The notes under the pieces: generated by a model
The model's database searches: none
Told to the model about the DNA's origin: nothing
Seen by the model: only the letters and a program-made list of their open reading frames with translations
Translations under genes and position numbers: made by a program
Assembly (NCBI GenBank): GCA_030841085.1
Contig: JAVEDP010000022.1
Coordinates: 62,001 to 126,000 of the forward strand
Length of the DNA stretch: 64,000 bases
Origin: Pyrinomonadaceae bacterium
GTDB lineage: Bacteria > Acidobacteriota > Blastocatellia > Pyrinomonadales > Pyrinomonadaceae
Reading direction: 5' to 3'
Part shown: one piece after another, positions 1 through 8,054 of the stretch
Layout: each line of letters starts with the position of its first letter
Position numbering within the stretch: position 1 is the first letter of the stretch

Positions 1-1
1 A

Positions 2-133
2 GCACCGAAGCGCAGCTTGCCGAAGTGTATTGCTCAGGTAGAGTCTGGAGAGGTAGCTCTCCTTCCGGGCGACGAGGTAATCGCGCGAGTACGACGTTTG
101 TTCTGCTCTGACGATTGCGGCTGTGCCGTCTGA
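2..133 (+). CDS. Addiction-module component (antitoxin-like), C-terminal fragment cut by window start
   Basis: Open frame from the left edge to a TGA at 131-133, giving the last 43 residues of a protein that starts outside the window. The stretch ESGEVALLPGDEVIARVR resembles the C-terminus of the short 'putative addiction module component' antitoxins (PF09720-like), which usually end in a glycine-then-acidic segment followed by a basic RVR tail. That assignment rests on one short motif. The tail after RVRRLF is cysteine-rich (CSDDCGCAV) and unusual for the family, so the true C-terminus may have been altered by read-through into the palindromic repeats just downstream. The protein could also be unrelated. 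Confidence 0.35.
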   Translation, partial: APKRSLPKCIAQVESGEVALLPGDEVIARVRRLFCSDDCGCAV

Positions 134-611
134 TGTGCGGTGGCGGCTGTGCCCCACCGGAAAGTCCCTTCAAAATCTCCGGGGCTGCGCCCCAAACCTC
201 GGGGCGTAGCCCCAAAATGTAAAGCAGCACCCGGAAGGTCATAGACCTTCCGCACATCGGACGGCGGAGCCGTACTGCGGAACCCGGATGTTGGCGTACA
301 CGGGACAGCCGAAAATACCCATTCGCGGGAACGCTGCTCCAGTCCGTGTGTTTTGCTCTTATCTGTTCGAGAGTCACTCAGCAGAATTTACCCGCCAATA
401 TTGATGATGATTAAGCCCAGGCTTTATCTGGTTTTCCCTTCTCGCCCTGATTGTTTCGGGAATTGTTTTGGTCAAGATCGCGAGAAGATTCTCACTGCGA
501 AAAGCCTTTAAGAACGCACAAGGGCGAATCCTTACTTACCGGTTGTTCGTTCCTAACAATTGAGGGGCTGAGATTAACGCAAGCGTTCAGAATTGAAATA
601 AACTGTGGCCC
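134..611. other. Intergenic region with short palindromes and a degenerate membrane-peptide frame
   Basis: No convincing gene. Positions 181-193 (GGGGCTGCGCCCC), 200-213 and 232-252 are compact palindromes of REP-like character. A frame at 411-563 is open for 50 codons and would encode a single hydrophobic helix followed by a basic tail (WFSLLALIVSGIVLV then KIARRF), but it has no ATG, GTG or TTG start after the preceding TGA triplets; it could be a gene remnant. The segment 564-611 must hold the promoter and leader of the TPR-CHAT gene, but I see no strong promoter. Confidence 0.4.
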
Positions 612-3600
612 ATGAATACGAGTGCCATAATCACAGTCGACCCTGAAATTCCACACGGCGGGCCGGTCTGCAAAATCAGTCGTCTAATGCAACTATCAAG
701 CGTTCTGATTCTCCTGCTCTCGTTCCCTCTTGTAAGCGCATCTCTTCACGCCCAAACGACCCAGCCAAATCTTACTGATCCCGTCGAAATTCTGGCGCAG
801 CAGTTAGCTTCCGCCAAATCGGACGAGGAGCGGACGGCCCTGCTCAACGCGAATAAAGAGTTGGTGACGATCACCCTTCGCAGGAGGCTGATCCAAAAAG
901 GCAACGTACTGATCACGACGGGGCAATACGCGAGCGCATTTGCTGTTTATGGGATTGCCAAAAGTATTGCCGAACAGCTCGGCGACCAGGAAGGTATTGC
1001 CACCGCATCCCTGGACATCGGGACCGTCTATTACCTTCAAGCCAACTACAGCGCGGCTTTGGACCAGTACAAACAGGCGCGCGAACTCTTTGCCCGCATC
1101 CCGAACAACTACGAGGCAGCGAAGGCGCTTTCCGGCGTGGCGCTCATCTACCAGGAACAAAACCACGAGGCGGAAGCACTGAAATCCTTTGCCCAGGTTT
1201 TCAAGGAGTTTGAGGCACTTAACGATAGAGAAGAGATGGGCAATGCGATGAGCAGCATCGGGACCATCTATTACAGCCAGCACAAGTATGCCGAGGCGGC
1301 GGACGCGTTTTTGAAAAGTGCTGAACTAAACCGCAGCTCGGACAATACCGTTCGCATCGCCGACGCATTTTATATGCAAGGCGATTACAGCGAGGCTGCT
1401 AATTACTACAAGAAATCCCTCGCCGGCTTTTACGAGCAAAATGATGTCGCCGGTATCATTAGTGCTTTGGGCGGCGCGGCAAACTCCGCTTACTACCAGG
1501 GCAACTATGACGAGGCGCTGGAATATTTTCAGAAAAACTTAGCCGTTCAGGAGAAGGAACACGACGAGTTGGGAGCCGCCACGTCTCTCAGAGGAATAGG
1601 AAATGTTCATAGCTCACGCGGCGACTTTGGAGCAGCGCTTGAAAATTATCAAAAGGGTCTTGACCTTTCTGAACAAATAAAAGCGCCGAGGGGGACACTG
1701 CTCGGAAGTATCGGGCTGGTTCGGGCTCTCCAGGGCGAAAACGATCAGGCTCTCGATTATTACCACGAGAGTCTGGCGGAGTTTGAAGCGACTGATAACA
1801 AGATCGATCAGGCGCGGGCTCTGAACCTCATAGGCAACGTCTATTACGCGAAGCAAAATTATAAATTGGCGCTCGAATCCTTTCGCCGCAGTCTCGTCCT
1901 GCGTGGAGCGATGGACGATAAACCGGGCCAGGCTGATTTGCTGATTGGCATCGGCACGGTCAACTTGCGACAGCAGGCCTACGCGGAAGGTTTGGATAAT
2001 TACAAGCGCGCGCTGACGCTATTCGAGTCGATCGATCACAAAACGGGCATTGCAAACGTGCTCTCGAAAATCGCGGACACGTATCTGTTGCAGGGCAACT
2101 ATACCGAAGCCCTAAATTTCGCTGACCGTGCGGCCACGTTGGCAAAGCAAGTCGAGAGTGACGATGTCTTGTGGTACGCCCGCTTGATATCAGGCAAAGC
2201 GCAGCGCGGATTGAACCAGCAGGCACAGGCGCTTCAGTCTTTCACGGAAGCAATCGCGATCGTCGAATCGTTGCGCTCTCGTCCTGCGGCCAGCGAAGCA
2301 GGCGCGGCACGAAGCGGTGCGCTTCCCTACCTGGCCGCGGTGGATCTGCTGGTCGAGAAGAACCGGGCAGCTGAAGCCTTCGACTACGCCGAGCGCGCCA
2401 AGGTGCAATCACTCTTCGAACTTCTAAGACGAGGCAATGCGCAGAGCGTTAAAGGAATGTCAGCCGCCGAACAGGCCGACGAAAGGAAGCTGGCTGGTGA
2501 TGCTCTTTCGCTCGAGCTTCAACTCGATCGCGAAACCCTCTCGCGCACATCGAATGAAGTCCGCCGCGCCAGCCTAAGAAATCGGCTACGCCAAGCTCGC
2601 ACCGACTATGCAAAGTTTCGACAAAATCTGTACCTCGGACATCCATTGTTGAAGATTACAAGAGGCGAGCTGGCGCCGTTGAAAGTCGAGCGCTTACGGT
2701 CCTTGATAAACGATGGCCGAACTGCATTGCTGGAATACGTGATCACTGAGAACAACGTTTATCTGTTTGTAATGTCCTTCGAGCAAACGAACAAAAACAC
2801 TGGCGGGAAAAAGTCGCGTGCTGGGCAGGCCGTTTCGTTAACGGCTTATCCGCTGGGAATCAATCGCGAGCGACTACGGCAACGGGTATCATCGCTCTAT
2901 CAGTCGCTAGCAAACCGCGACGAGTCGTTTCACACGGAAGCGCGTGAGTTGTATGACTTGTTGATAAAACCTGCAGCGGACCAACTCGCGAGCAAGGCAA
3001 AACTGGTGATAGTCCCCGATGGGGTTCTTTGGAACTTGCCCTTCGAGACATTGCAGCCGGCCGACGATCGCTACCTGCTTGATCAAGCTTCGATCTCCTA
3101 CGCTCCTTCGCTTTCGGCGTTGCGCGAAATGAACCGACAATCCCGTCCGGCTAAACCAACTAAGAGTTCAGGACTGTTGGCGTTCACCAACCCGCAACTA
3201 TCCAAAGAGCTCGTTCAGCGAGTCGATCTGGTTTATAAGAACCAAAAGATCGAGCCTACGGCGGAACGGGAGCTTGAGGTCCAACGAGTGAAAACTCTCT
3301 TCGGCGACACTCAAAGCCGAACCTTTACTGGCGCTGGCGCCAGCGAGGAGCGCGTGAGGGCGGAGGCAGTTCGGGCGCGTGTCGTTCATTTTGCCGCCCC
3401 CGCAATACTCGACGATACCAGTCCGATGTATTCGTTCATTGCCTTGTCGGCCTCGGGCCAAAACAGCCAGAACGATGGTCTTTTGCAGCCCCGGGAAATC
3501 ATGAATCTTGAAACGCAAGCACAGTTGGTCGTGCTATCCGCCGCTGAAGTCAGATCAGATCGAACTGTAAACGGGGAGGCGGCGATGGCACTGGCGTGGT

Positions 3601-3830
3601 CGTGGTTCGTGGCTGGCAGTCCCTCGACAGGGTTGAGTCGTTGGCAGGTTAAGTCGCCCAGTACCACGCAACTGATGATCGACTTTTATTCCAGGCTTAG
3701 AGCAGTATCTCGAAATTCAAGTTCCAAAGCAGACGCGCTGCAACAGAGCGCTCTCGCGCTCAGAAATTCCACCGCTTATCAACACCCGTATTACTGGGCG
3801 ACCTTTTCGCTAATTGGAGATGCGAGATAG
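612..3830 (+). CDS. Secreted TPR-repeat protein with a CHAT domain lacking the catalytic Cys and His
   Basis: 1072 residues. A hydrophobic signal segment lies at about residues 26-48, so the start may be the ATG at 687 rather than 612; neither has a clear Shine-Dalgarno. About residues 80-560 are tetratricopeptide repeats (recurrent Y..A...Y..AL..F), followed by a helical linker and a C-terminal CHAT domain (about 690-1072) with the usual LLEYVITENNVYLFV and VIPDG-like (VIVPDGVLWNLPFE) strands. CHAT proteins are caspase-like cysteine peptidases with His in HFATHG and Cys in LSACETG. Here these read HFAAPA (residues 926-931) and LSAAEV (975-980), so catalytic His is Pro930 and catalytic Cys is Ala978. 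The fold looks intact, which suggests a non-proteolytic scaffold. The downstream VOC gene has its own ribosome site. Confidence 0.88.
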   Translation: MNTSAIITVDPEIPHGGPVCKISRLMQLSSVLILLLSFPLVSASLHAQTTQPNLTDPVEILAQQLASAKSDEERTALLNANKELVTITLRRRLIQKGNVLITTGQYASAFAVYGIAKSIAEQLGDQEGIATASLDIGTVYYLQANYSAALDQYKQARELFARIPNNYEAAKALSGVALIYQEQNHEAEALKSFAQVFKEFEALNDREEMGNAMSSIGTIYYSQHKYAEAADAFLKSAELNRSSDNTVRIADAFYMQGDYSEAANYYKKSLAGFYEQNDVAGIISALGGAANSAYYQGNYDEALEYFQKNLAVQEKEHDELGAATSLRGIGNVHSSRGDFGAALENYQKGLDLSEQIKAPRGTLLGSIGLVRALQGENDQALDYYHESLAEFEATDNKIDQARALNLIGNVYYAKQNYKLALESFRRSLVLRGAMDDKPGQADLLIGIGTVNLRQQAYAEGLDNYKRALTLFESIDHKTGIANVLSKIADTYLLQGNYTEALNFADRAATLAKQVESDDVLWYARLISGKAQRGLNQQAQALQSFTEAIAIVESLRSRPAASEAGAARSGALPYLAAVDLLVEKNRAAEAFDYAERAKVQSLFELLRRGNAQSVKGMSAAEQADERKLAGDALSLELQLDRETLSRTSNEVRRASLRNRLRQARTDYAKFRQNLYLGHPLLKITRGELAPLKVERLRSLINDGRTALLEYVITENNVYLFVMSFEQTNKNTGGKKSRAGQAVSLTAYPLGINRERLRQRVSSLYQSLANRDESFHTEARELYDLLIKPAADQLASKAKLVIVPDGVLWNLPFETLQPADDRYLLDQASISYAPSLSALREMNRQSRPAKPTKSSGLLAFTNPQLSKELVQRVDLVYKNQKIEPTAERELEVQRVKTLFGDTQSRTFTGAGASEERVRAEAVRARVVHFAAPAILDDTSPMYSFIALSASGQNSQNDGLLQPREIMNLETQAQLVVLSAAEVRSDRTVNGEAAMALAWSWFVAGSPSTGLSRWQVKSPSTTQLMIDFYSRLRAVSRNSSSKADALQQSALALRNSTAYQHPYYWATFSLIGDAR

Positions 3831-3892
3831 ACTATGCTCCTAAGAAACACCCACGCATCCCTTCCGGCAACGATTCCTAACAGGAGGTAAGC

Positions 3893-4354
3893 ATGCAGCG
3901 AGACGATCAGTTCATTCCCCACGTGATTGTCAGCGACGGCCAAGCCGCGCTCAAATTCTACAAAGAAGTTTTTGGCGCTGAAGACGGCGACAACATGATG
4001 GCGCCCGACGGCAAGCGATTGCTGCACGGCGAAATCATTCTCGATGGGCACAAACTTTTCGTCAGCGATGAATTCTCGGAAGTAGAAGGCGGCAGTTGCA
4101 AGATGCCGACGACACTCGGCGGGACCTGCGTGCGTATCACGTTGCAAGTAGATGACCCTGACGCGCTCGTCGAACGCGCGGTTGCGCGCGGTGCGCGGGT
4201 GCTGATGCCAGTACAGGATATGTTTTGGGGAGCGCGCTACGGTAAAATCGTCGATCCGTTTGGCCACGAATGGGGCATCAACCAACAGCTAAAAGAACTT
4301 AGTAAGGAAGAAGCCGACGCGGCCGCGAAGGAATTTCTGACAAGCAGGAAGTGA
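3893..4354 (+). CDS. VOC-superfamily protein (PhnB/glyoxalase-like)
   Basis: 153 residues. The start is fixed by a strong AGGAGG at 3882-3887, five bases before the ATG. The N-terminal half reads IPHVIVSDGQAALKFYKEVFGAE, the classic opening of the vicinal-oxygen-chelate/PhnB group, and the C-terminal half has MPVQDMFWGARYGKIVDPFGHEWGI, the second beta-alpha-beta-beta-beta module with the DPFGH motif. Members bind a metal and are often annotated as glyoxalase or bleomycin-resistance-like, or are of unknown substrate; nothing here shows the substrate. It is a stand-alone gene between the TPR-CHAT gene and the repeat-bracketed GxxExxY gene. Confidence 0.85.
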   Translation: MQRDDQFIPHVIVSDGQAALKFYKEVFGAEDGDNMMAPDGKRLLHGEIILDGHKLFVSDEFSEVEGGSCKMPTTLGGTCVRITLQVDDPDALVERAVARGARVLMPVQDMFWGARYGKIVDPFGHEWGINQQLKELSKEEADAAAKEFLTSRK

Positions 4355-4387
4355 CACATTTCATCGAACCACCTGGAAACATATACG

Positions 4388-4506
4388 AATTAGACAGGAT
4401 TAACATGATTTACAAGAATGCTTGCAATATCTTAAAAGTGACGCCACTCGGCGACAATTCCAAAAATGGAGGCGGATCTTGTAAATTATTTAAATCCTGT
4501 CAAACA
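4388..4506. repeat. Inverted repeat upstream of the GxxExxY gene
   Basis: Left arm 4388-4419 (core GACAGGATTAACATGATTTA) is repeated in inverse orientation at 4476-4506 (core TCTTGTAAATTATTTAAATC). A third, shorter copy of the right-arm type follows the GxxExxY gene at 4918-4950. The arms are imperfect; the roughly 56-base centre holds nothing recognisable. Repeats of this GACAGGATTTACAAGAT type, from memory, often lie beside GxxExxY genes. Confidence 0.6.
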
Positions 4507-4522
4507 TTTTGGTTTCTTGAAT

Positions 4523-4927
4523 ATGACTATGAACGCGGACGACCTAACGCAGAAGATCATTGGTTGTGCCTATAAGGTTCACAACACTCTGGGTCCCGGC
4601 TTCCTGGAGAAGGTTTATGAAAACGCACTTCGAATTGAACTAGAAAAACTAGGATTGAGAGTTAAACAACAGGAACCAATTAATGTCAGCTATGAAGGTC
4701 AGGTTATCGGGGAATACTATGCCGATCTCTGGATTAATGAGTGCGTGATGGTGGAACTTAAAGCTCTTCAAACGATAGTCAAGCAGCATGAGGTTCAACT
4801 TGTAAACTACCTGGCCGCCACAAATATTGACACCGGCCTCCTGCTAAATTTCGGACCCTCCGTGCAAGTGAAACGCAAGTTCCGCGAATACAAGCCTAAG
4901 ACGCCGCTCTTGAATTCTATTTTGTAA
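4523..4927 (+). CDS. GxxExxY protein (PD-(D/E)XK nuclease-fold family)
   Basis: 134 residues from the ATG at 4523; an ATG two codons later (4529) is equally possible, and an upstream start at 4466 would read through the repeat and is not favoured. The family signature GPGFLEKVYENAL (GxxExxY) is present, as are a Y-E-G-…-GEYYADLWI strand and MVELKALQTI, which supply the D...E-x-K residues of the PD-(D/E)XK fold. The biochemical role of this family is not established. Both sides carry related GACAGGATTTACAAGAT-type repeats (4388-4506 and 4918-4950), which suggests the gene and its repeats moved as a cassette. Confidence 0.85.
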   Translation: MTMNADDLTQKIIGCAYKVHNTLGPGFLEKVYENALRIELEKLGLRVKQQEPINVSYEGQVIGEYYADLWINECVMVELKALQTIVKQHEVQLVNYLAATNIDTGLLLNFGPSVQVKRKFREYKPKTPLLNSIL

Positions 4928-4950
4928 ATCTTGTAAATTCTGTCAAGCAT
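4918..4950. repeat. Repeat downstream of the GxxExxY gene
   Basis: TTGTAAATCTTGTAAATTCT followed by GTCAAGCAT, in the same orientation as the right arm at 4476-4506. It overlaps the last codons of the GxxExxY gene and ends 16 bases before the GTG of the acetyltransferase. Confidence 0.55.
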
Positions 4951-4966
4951 CCTTTACTCTCAGCAG

Positions 4967-5530
4967 GTGACGCATACTCCGAAAGCTATAAGTCGATCAC
5001 CCGACTTTATTATTCGCCGCGGCAACGCGGGTGATGCCGCATTGCTGGCAGAGCTCGGCGCGCGCACTTTTTCGGAAACGTTTGCGCCTGACAATTCGCC
5101 TGCGGACATGGCCGCGTATCTTGCGACTGCCTTCAGTCCATCTCAACAGACGAGCGAACTAGCCGACCGCGAAACGTTATTCCTAATTGCGGAAAGTGAT
5201 GGCATCGCGATTGGGTATGCCATGCTTCGTTCCGGAAACGTGCTGGAAAATGTGACTGGGAAAAATCCGATCGAGTTAGTGCGCTTGTACGTTTCGCAGG
5301 ACCGTCTCGGCAGTGGCGTAGGCGCGGCTTTGATGCAAGCTTGCATTCGTGAAGCCAGCCGGCGCGGTCACAAAACGTTGTGGCTCGGCGTCTGGGAACA
5401 CAACGCTCGCGCTCAGGCATTTTATCGAAAGTGGAATTTCACTGAAATCGGCACTCACGTTTTTCACCTGGGCGACGATCCACAGACTGACATCCTGATG
5501 CAACGCACGATTTCTGATGCAACCGGATGA
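4967..5530 (+). CDS. GNAT-family N-acetyltransferase
   Basis: 187 residues from a GTG start preceded by CAGCAG. It shows the GNAT layout: N-terminal IRRGNAGDAALLAELGARTF, central beta strand LFLIAESDGIAIGYAMLR, motif A ELVRLYVSQDRLGSGVGAAL (acetyl-CoA pyrophosphate loop, RxxGxG/A type) and motif B LWLGVWEHNARAQAFYRKWNF. Substrate unknown. Its stop overlaps the start of the membrane protein downstream by four bases (ATGA at 5527-5530), so the two are probably translationally coupled. Confidence 0.88.
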   Translation: MTHTPKAISRSPDFIIRRGNAGDAALLAELGARTFSETFAPDNSPADMAAYLATAFSPSQQTSELADRETLFLIAESDGIAIGYAMLRSGNVLENVTGKNPIELVRLYVSQDRLGSGVGAALMQACIREASRRGHKTLWLGVWEHNARAQAFYRKWNFTEIGTHVFHLGDDPQTDILMQRTISDATG

Positions 5531-6213
5531 CTAACCTCGACGCGATCAAACTGATTCTCACTCTTGTCAGCGGAATTTCCTGGACTATCGTTTACATCGA
5601 TGGCATTCGCATCGGTTTCAAACATCGTTCCTATGCGATTCCCTTTTACGCTCTCGCCTTAAACTTCGCCTTGGAGTCGCTCTACACCTATTACGGATTT
5701 CAATCGACCGTCAGTGTGCAGGCAGTTGTTAATGCAGTCTGGCTTTTGTTTGATGCCGGCATCCTGATTACCTACTTCAAGTATGGATGGAAATACTTCC
5801 CGGCGCGCGTGCCGGGTTTTGCTTCCGCCGCGGCAAATGACAACAGCGCTCCTTTTATTATTTGGAGTGCGCTCGCCTTGATCGCGGCGTTCTTCGTCGA
5901 GTACGCGTTTCGCAAAGAGTTTGGCGTGCGCGTCGGCGCGGGTTATTCCGCGTTTCTGCAGAACCTGATGATGTCGGTCTTGTTCATCGCTATGCTGGTT
6001 AAACGCGGGAGCCGCGAAGGACAAAGCCTTACGATCGCCGTTAGCAAGTGGTTGGGGACGTTGGCGCCGACGATATTATTTGGAATCGTCGGCGACGGTG
6101 GCTTTCCGAATGGCAGCTTTTTGATCGTTATGGTGGGAACGCTGTGCTCGGTTTTTGATTTGATCTACATCGGGCTGCTGCTGAACACGAGGCCTGCAAG
6201 CGTTGCACTGTAG
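5527..6213 (+). CDS. Seven-helix membrane protein, candidate transmembrane terpene cyclase (Pyr4-like)
   Basis: 228 residues, almost entirely hydrophobic, about seven predicted membrane helices. The helix-2 segment FYALALNFALESLYTYYGF and the segment WLLFDAGILITYFKYGW resemble the small integral-membrane terpene cyclases known from fungal meroterpenoid pathways (Pyr4/PaxB type), in which a Glu in helix 2 and an Asp in the last helix are essential. Candidate equivalents here are Glu50 (in NFALESLY) and Asp211 (in CSVFDLIY). This is pattern recall, not an alignment. No prenyltransferase or epoxidase gene lies beside it; its neighbour is the overlapping acetyltransferase. Otherwise it is an integral membrane protein of unknown function. 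Confidence 0.5.
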   Translation: MTNLDAIKLILTLVSGISWTIVYIDGIRIGFKHRSYAIPFYALALNFALESLYTYYGFQSTVSVQAVVNAVWLLFDAGILITYFKYGWKYFPARVPGFASAAANDNSAPFIIWSALALIAAFFVEYAFRKEFGVRVGAGYSAFLQNLMMSVLFIAMLVKRGSREGQSLTIAVSKWLGTLAPTILFGIVGDGGFPNGSFLIVMVGTLCSVFDLIYIGLLLNTRPASVAL

Positions 6214-6296
6214 AGCAAACTGTTAGTTTGCGCTGGTTGGCAAACACTCAAGTTGGAGGATAACGAACCACCGCAAACTAACAGTTTGCTTTACGA
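6214..6296. repeat. 83-bp element with terminal inverted repeats (copy 1 of 2)
   Basis: Begins directly after the stop codon of the membrane protein. The ends are AGCAAACTGTTAGTTTGCG and its reverse complement CGCAAACTAACAGTTTGCT, followed by TTACGA. The same ends and overall length recur at 58465-58548 with a diverged centre. The hairpin may also end transcription between the convergent flanking genes. Confidence 0.8.
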
Positions 6297-6298
6297 CA

Positions 6299-6790
6299 TT
6301 ACTTCATCAGGGTTTGCTGTTCCGATTTAACCAGCCATCGTCCATCGCGTTTGACGAAGGTGTCGGTGACGCGAGCGCTGTAAGTTCGACCGTTTCTCAG
6401 CGTCTGACTCTGAACGTAAGTCAACACGGCTGAATCGTCACTGAAACTGCTCAACTGGCCGCCAGTAATCTTCCACGACTTAGTCGTTTTGTCCGGCTTC
6501 GTCGCCGCCAACACCTGGTTCTTGTTTTGAGTTTTACCGTCCGCGCCGGTGCCGGAATAGTCATCGGCGATGTACGAAGCCAGGGTCGAAATGTCTCCCT
6601 TAAAACTGGCGCTGGTTATCTCGCCCTCGATCTTCATCAGTTCGACCGTCAATGCTTCGCGATCGCCGGCAGTATTTGTGTTGGCGGTTTGGCGCTGGGT
6701 GTTTGAGTCGCCGCCGGACTTCATCTTCTCGGTAAGATTGCACAACGACAGCGCTGCGAGAAAAATCATACTGGCCAGGAGAGCTTTCAT
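6299..6790 (-). CDS. Secreted NTF2-like/SnoaL-type (DUF4440-like) protein
   Basis: 163 residues from the ATG at 6790, chosen because AAGGTGA lies just upstream; a GTG at 6799 is possible. The N-terminus (KALLASMIFLAALSLC) is a signal segment with a cysteine near the end, but the lipobox is weak. The mature part begins ALTVELMKIEGEITSASFKG and includes IADDYSGTGADGK, then TDTFVKRDGRWLVKSEQQT, the typical order of the NTF2-like DUF4440 fold, in which the C-terminal strand reads VFVKRDGRWK. Such proteins have no single known function. It converges on the membrane protein through the palindromic element at 6214-6296. Confidence 0.75.
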   Translation of the reverse strand: MKALLASMIFLAALSLCNLTEKMKSGGDSNTQRQTANTNTAGDREALTVELMKIEGEITSASFKGDISTLASYIADDYSGTGADGKTQNKNQVLAATKPDKTTKSWKITGGQLSSFSDDSAVLTYVQSQTLRNGRTYSARVTDTFVKRDGRWLVKSEQQTLMK

Positions 6791-6799
6791 GAATGTCAC

Positions 6800-7126
6800 C
6801 TTTTCTCAGGGGGGTTAATCAACGGCTGCTTTGTATGCGAAACACGATGCCAAGTCAACGTTATCTTGAGTGTGTTTCAGTTTGAAGTGTCAAGAAGATG
6901 GCTGTGATTGAATGCTCTTAACGAGATCGCGGAAAGTGACGCGAAGCGATCTCATTAGCACCGCGGCTTCAGCCCGGTGGTAGCAAACCGGAATGGACAA
7001 GGAACCGTTTCTAACGGTTTTAGTTGGCCGTAGATCACGAGAAACCGTTGGAAACGGTTCAAGGAATCATTTTGTAAAACTTAACACCGGGCTGAAGCCA
7101 CGGTGCTAATGAGATCGCTTCGCGTT
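6800..7126. repeat. Intergenic region dominated by a large inverted repeat
   Basis: Arms of 39 bases at 6941-6979 and 7085-7123 match at 38 positions in inverse orientation (core GCGAAGCGATCTCATTAGCA). The 105-base centre carries a second, smaller pair of sequences around AACCGTTT and AAACGGTT. No reading frame in the centre looks coding. The right arm ends four bases before the last codon of the PEP-mutase-family gene, so the foldback could serve as that gene's terminator. The rest of the gap shows nothing. Confidence 0.75.
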
Positions 7127-7957
7127 TCAGCGCTCGAAAAGATCATTGAGTTCATTGAAGGAAGCTGCGTTGGCAAACGTCTTGAACGAGCCTTCCTCTT
7201 TAATGCTTCTCGCCGATTGGATAAAGGCGGCCCAGCCTACGCGCGCTAGTGCCGAGCCAACTGAAATGCGGCGCACGCCGAGATCTGCGAGTTGCGAAAC
7301 GGTGAAGTCGCAGTTGTTAGTGGATACCAAAACATTAACGGGCTTGGGCGCCACCGCATTCACGATAGCCATTATCTCATTCGGCTTTGTGACGCCGGGC
7401 GCATAGAGACAGTCGGCGCCGGCATCGGCGAAAGCAACGAGCCGCTCAAGTGACGTGCGCAGCGGATCAGTATCGCCCACCAGCCACGCTTCACAACGCG
7501 CCGTCAGCATAACCGGAATTCCCGAAGTATCGATGGCCGCGCGTGCTGCCTTGACGCGATCAAGAGCCAAAACAAAATCGTAAAGAGGTTTGGAGTTGTC
7601 TCCGGTGGCATCTTCAATCGACAACCCCGCGACGCCGGTCGCAATGCAACGCTCGACGTTTGCCGCGACGCCATCCGGATCATGCGAATAGCAATTCTGG
7701 AAGTCTGCATTCACCGGCAACGTTGTGGCCTCGACAATTTGGCGGACGTGCGCCAGTACGAGATCAACCGGCATTGCCGAAACTGAATCGGGCAAAGCTC
7801 GCGAGAACGCAAAACCCGCAGAGGTAGTTGCGACAGCGTCAAAACCAAGGTGTTGGAGATATTGCGCCGTTCCAGCATCCCACGGATTGGGAAGGACAAA
7901 ACATCCTGATTCATGCAAGGCGTGAAACTTTTCGATGGCGACTGATTGATTGGTCAT
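7127..7957 (-). CDS. Isocitrate lyase/PEP mutase family protein
   Basis: 276 residues, the normal length for the short isocitrate-lyase/PEP-mutase superfamily proteins. Visible family segments: LPNPWDAGTAQYLQHLGFDAVATTS near the N-terminus, LPVNADFQNCY (metal-site strand), VAGLSIED and ARCEAWLVG. The lyase loop KKCGH is absent, so it is not isocitrate lyase itself. Members of this subgroup act as C-C or P-C bond enzymes (oxaloacetate decarboxylase, carboxyphosphonoenolpyruvate or methylisocitrate lyase-like); the substrate cannot be told from here. The canonical acidic metal motif is altered to ADFQNC. It is transcribed away from the orphan antitoxin gene. Confidence 0.82.
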   Translation of the reverse strand: MTNQSVAIEKFHALHESGCFVLPNPWDAGTAQYLQHLGFDAVATTSAGFAFSRALPDSVSAMPVDLVLAHVRQIVEATTLPVNADFQNCYSHDPDGVAANVERCIATGVAGLSIEDATGDNSKPLYDFVLALDRVKAARAAIDTSGIPVMLTARCEAWLVGDTDPLRTSLERLVAFADAGADCLYAPGVTKPNEIMAIVNAVAPKPVNVLVSTNNCDFTVSQLADLGVRRISVGSALARVGWAAFIQSARSIKEEGSFKTFANAASFNELNDLFER

Positions 7958-8054
7958 GGCGAAATCTTATCGCGCAGAAGGCGCCTGGGCCAATCCTCAG
8001 GTTCAACCTCGATTCGGCGTTGGAAGGAAGAGGTCTTTGCGCTATCCTTGAGTC

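Noticed and set aside
34-255. 73-codon minus-strand frame at the left edge
   Set aside because: Runs through REP-like palindromes and has composition typical of GC-rich non-coding DNA; the opposite-strand antitoxin-like fragment is better supported.
3791-4285. 164-codon minus-strand frame over the VOC gene
   Set aside because: Overlaps the VOC gene, which has a strong ribosome site and family motifs.
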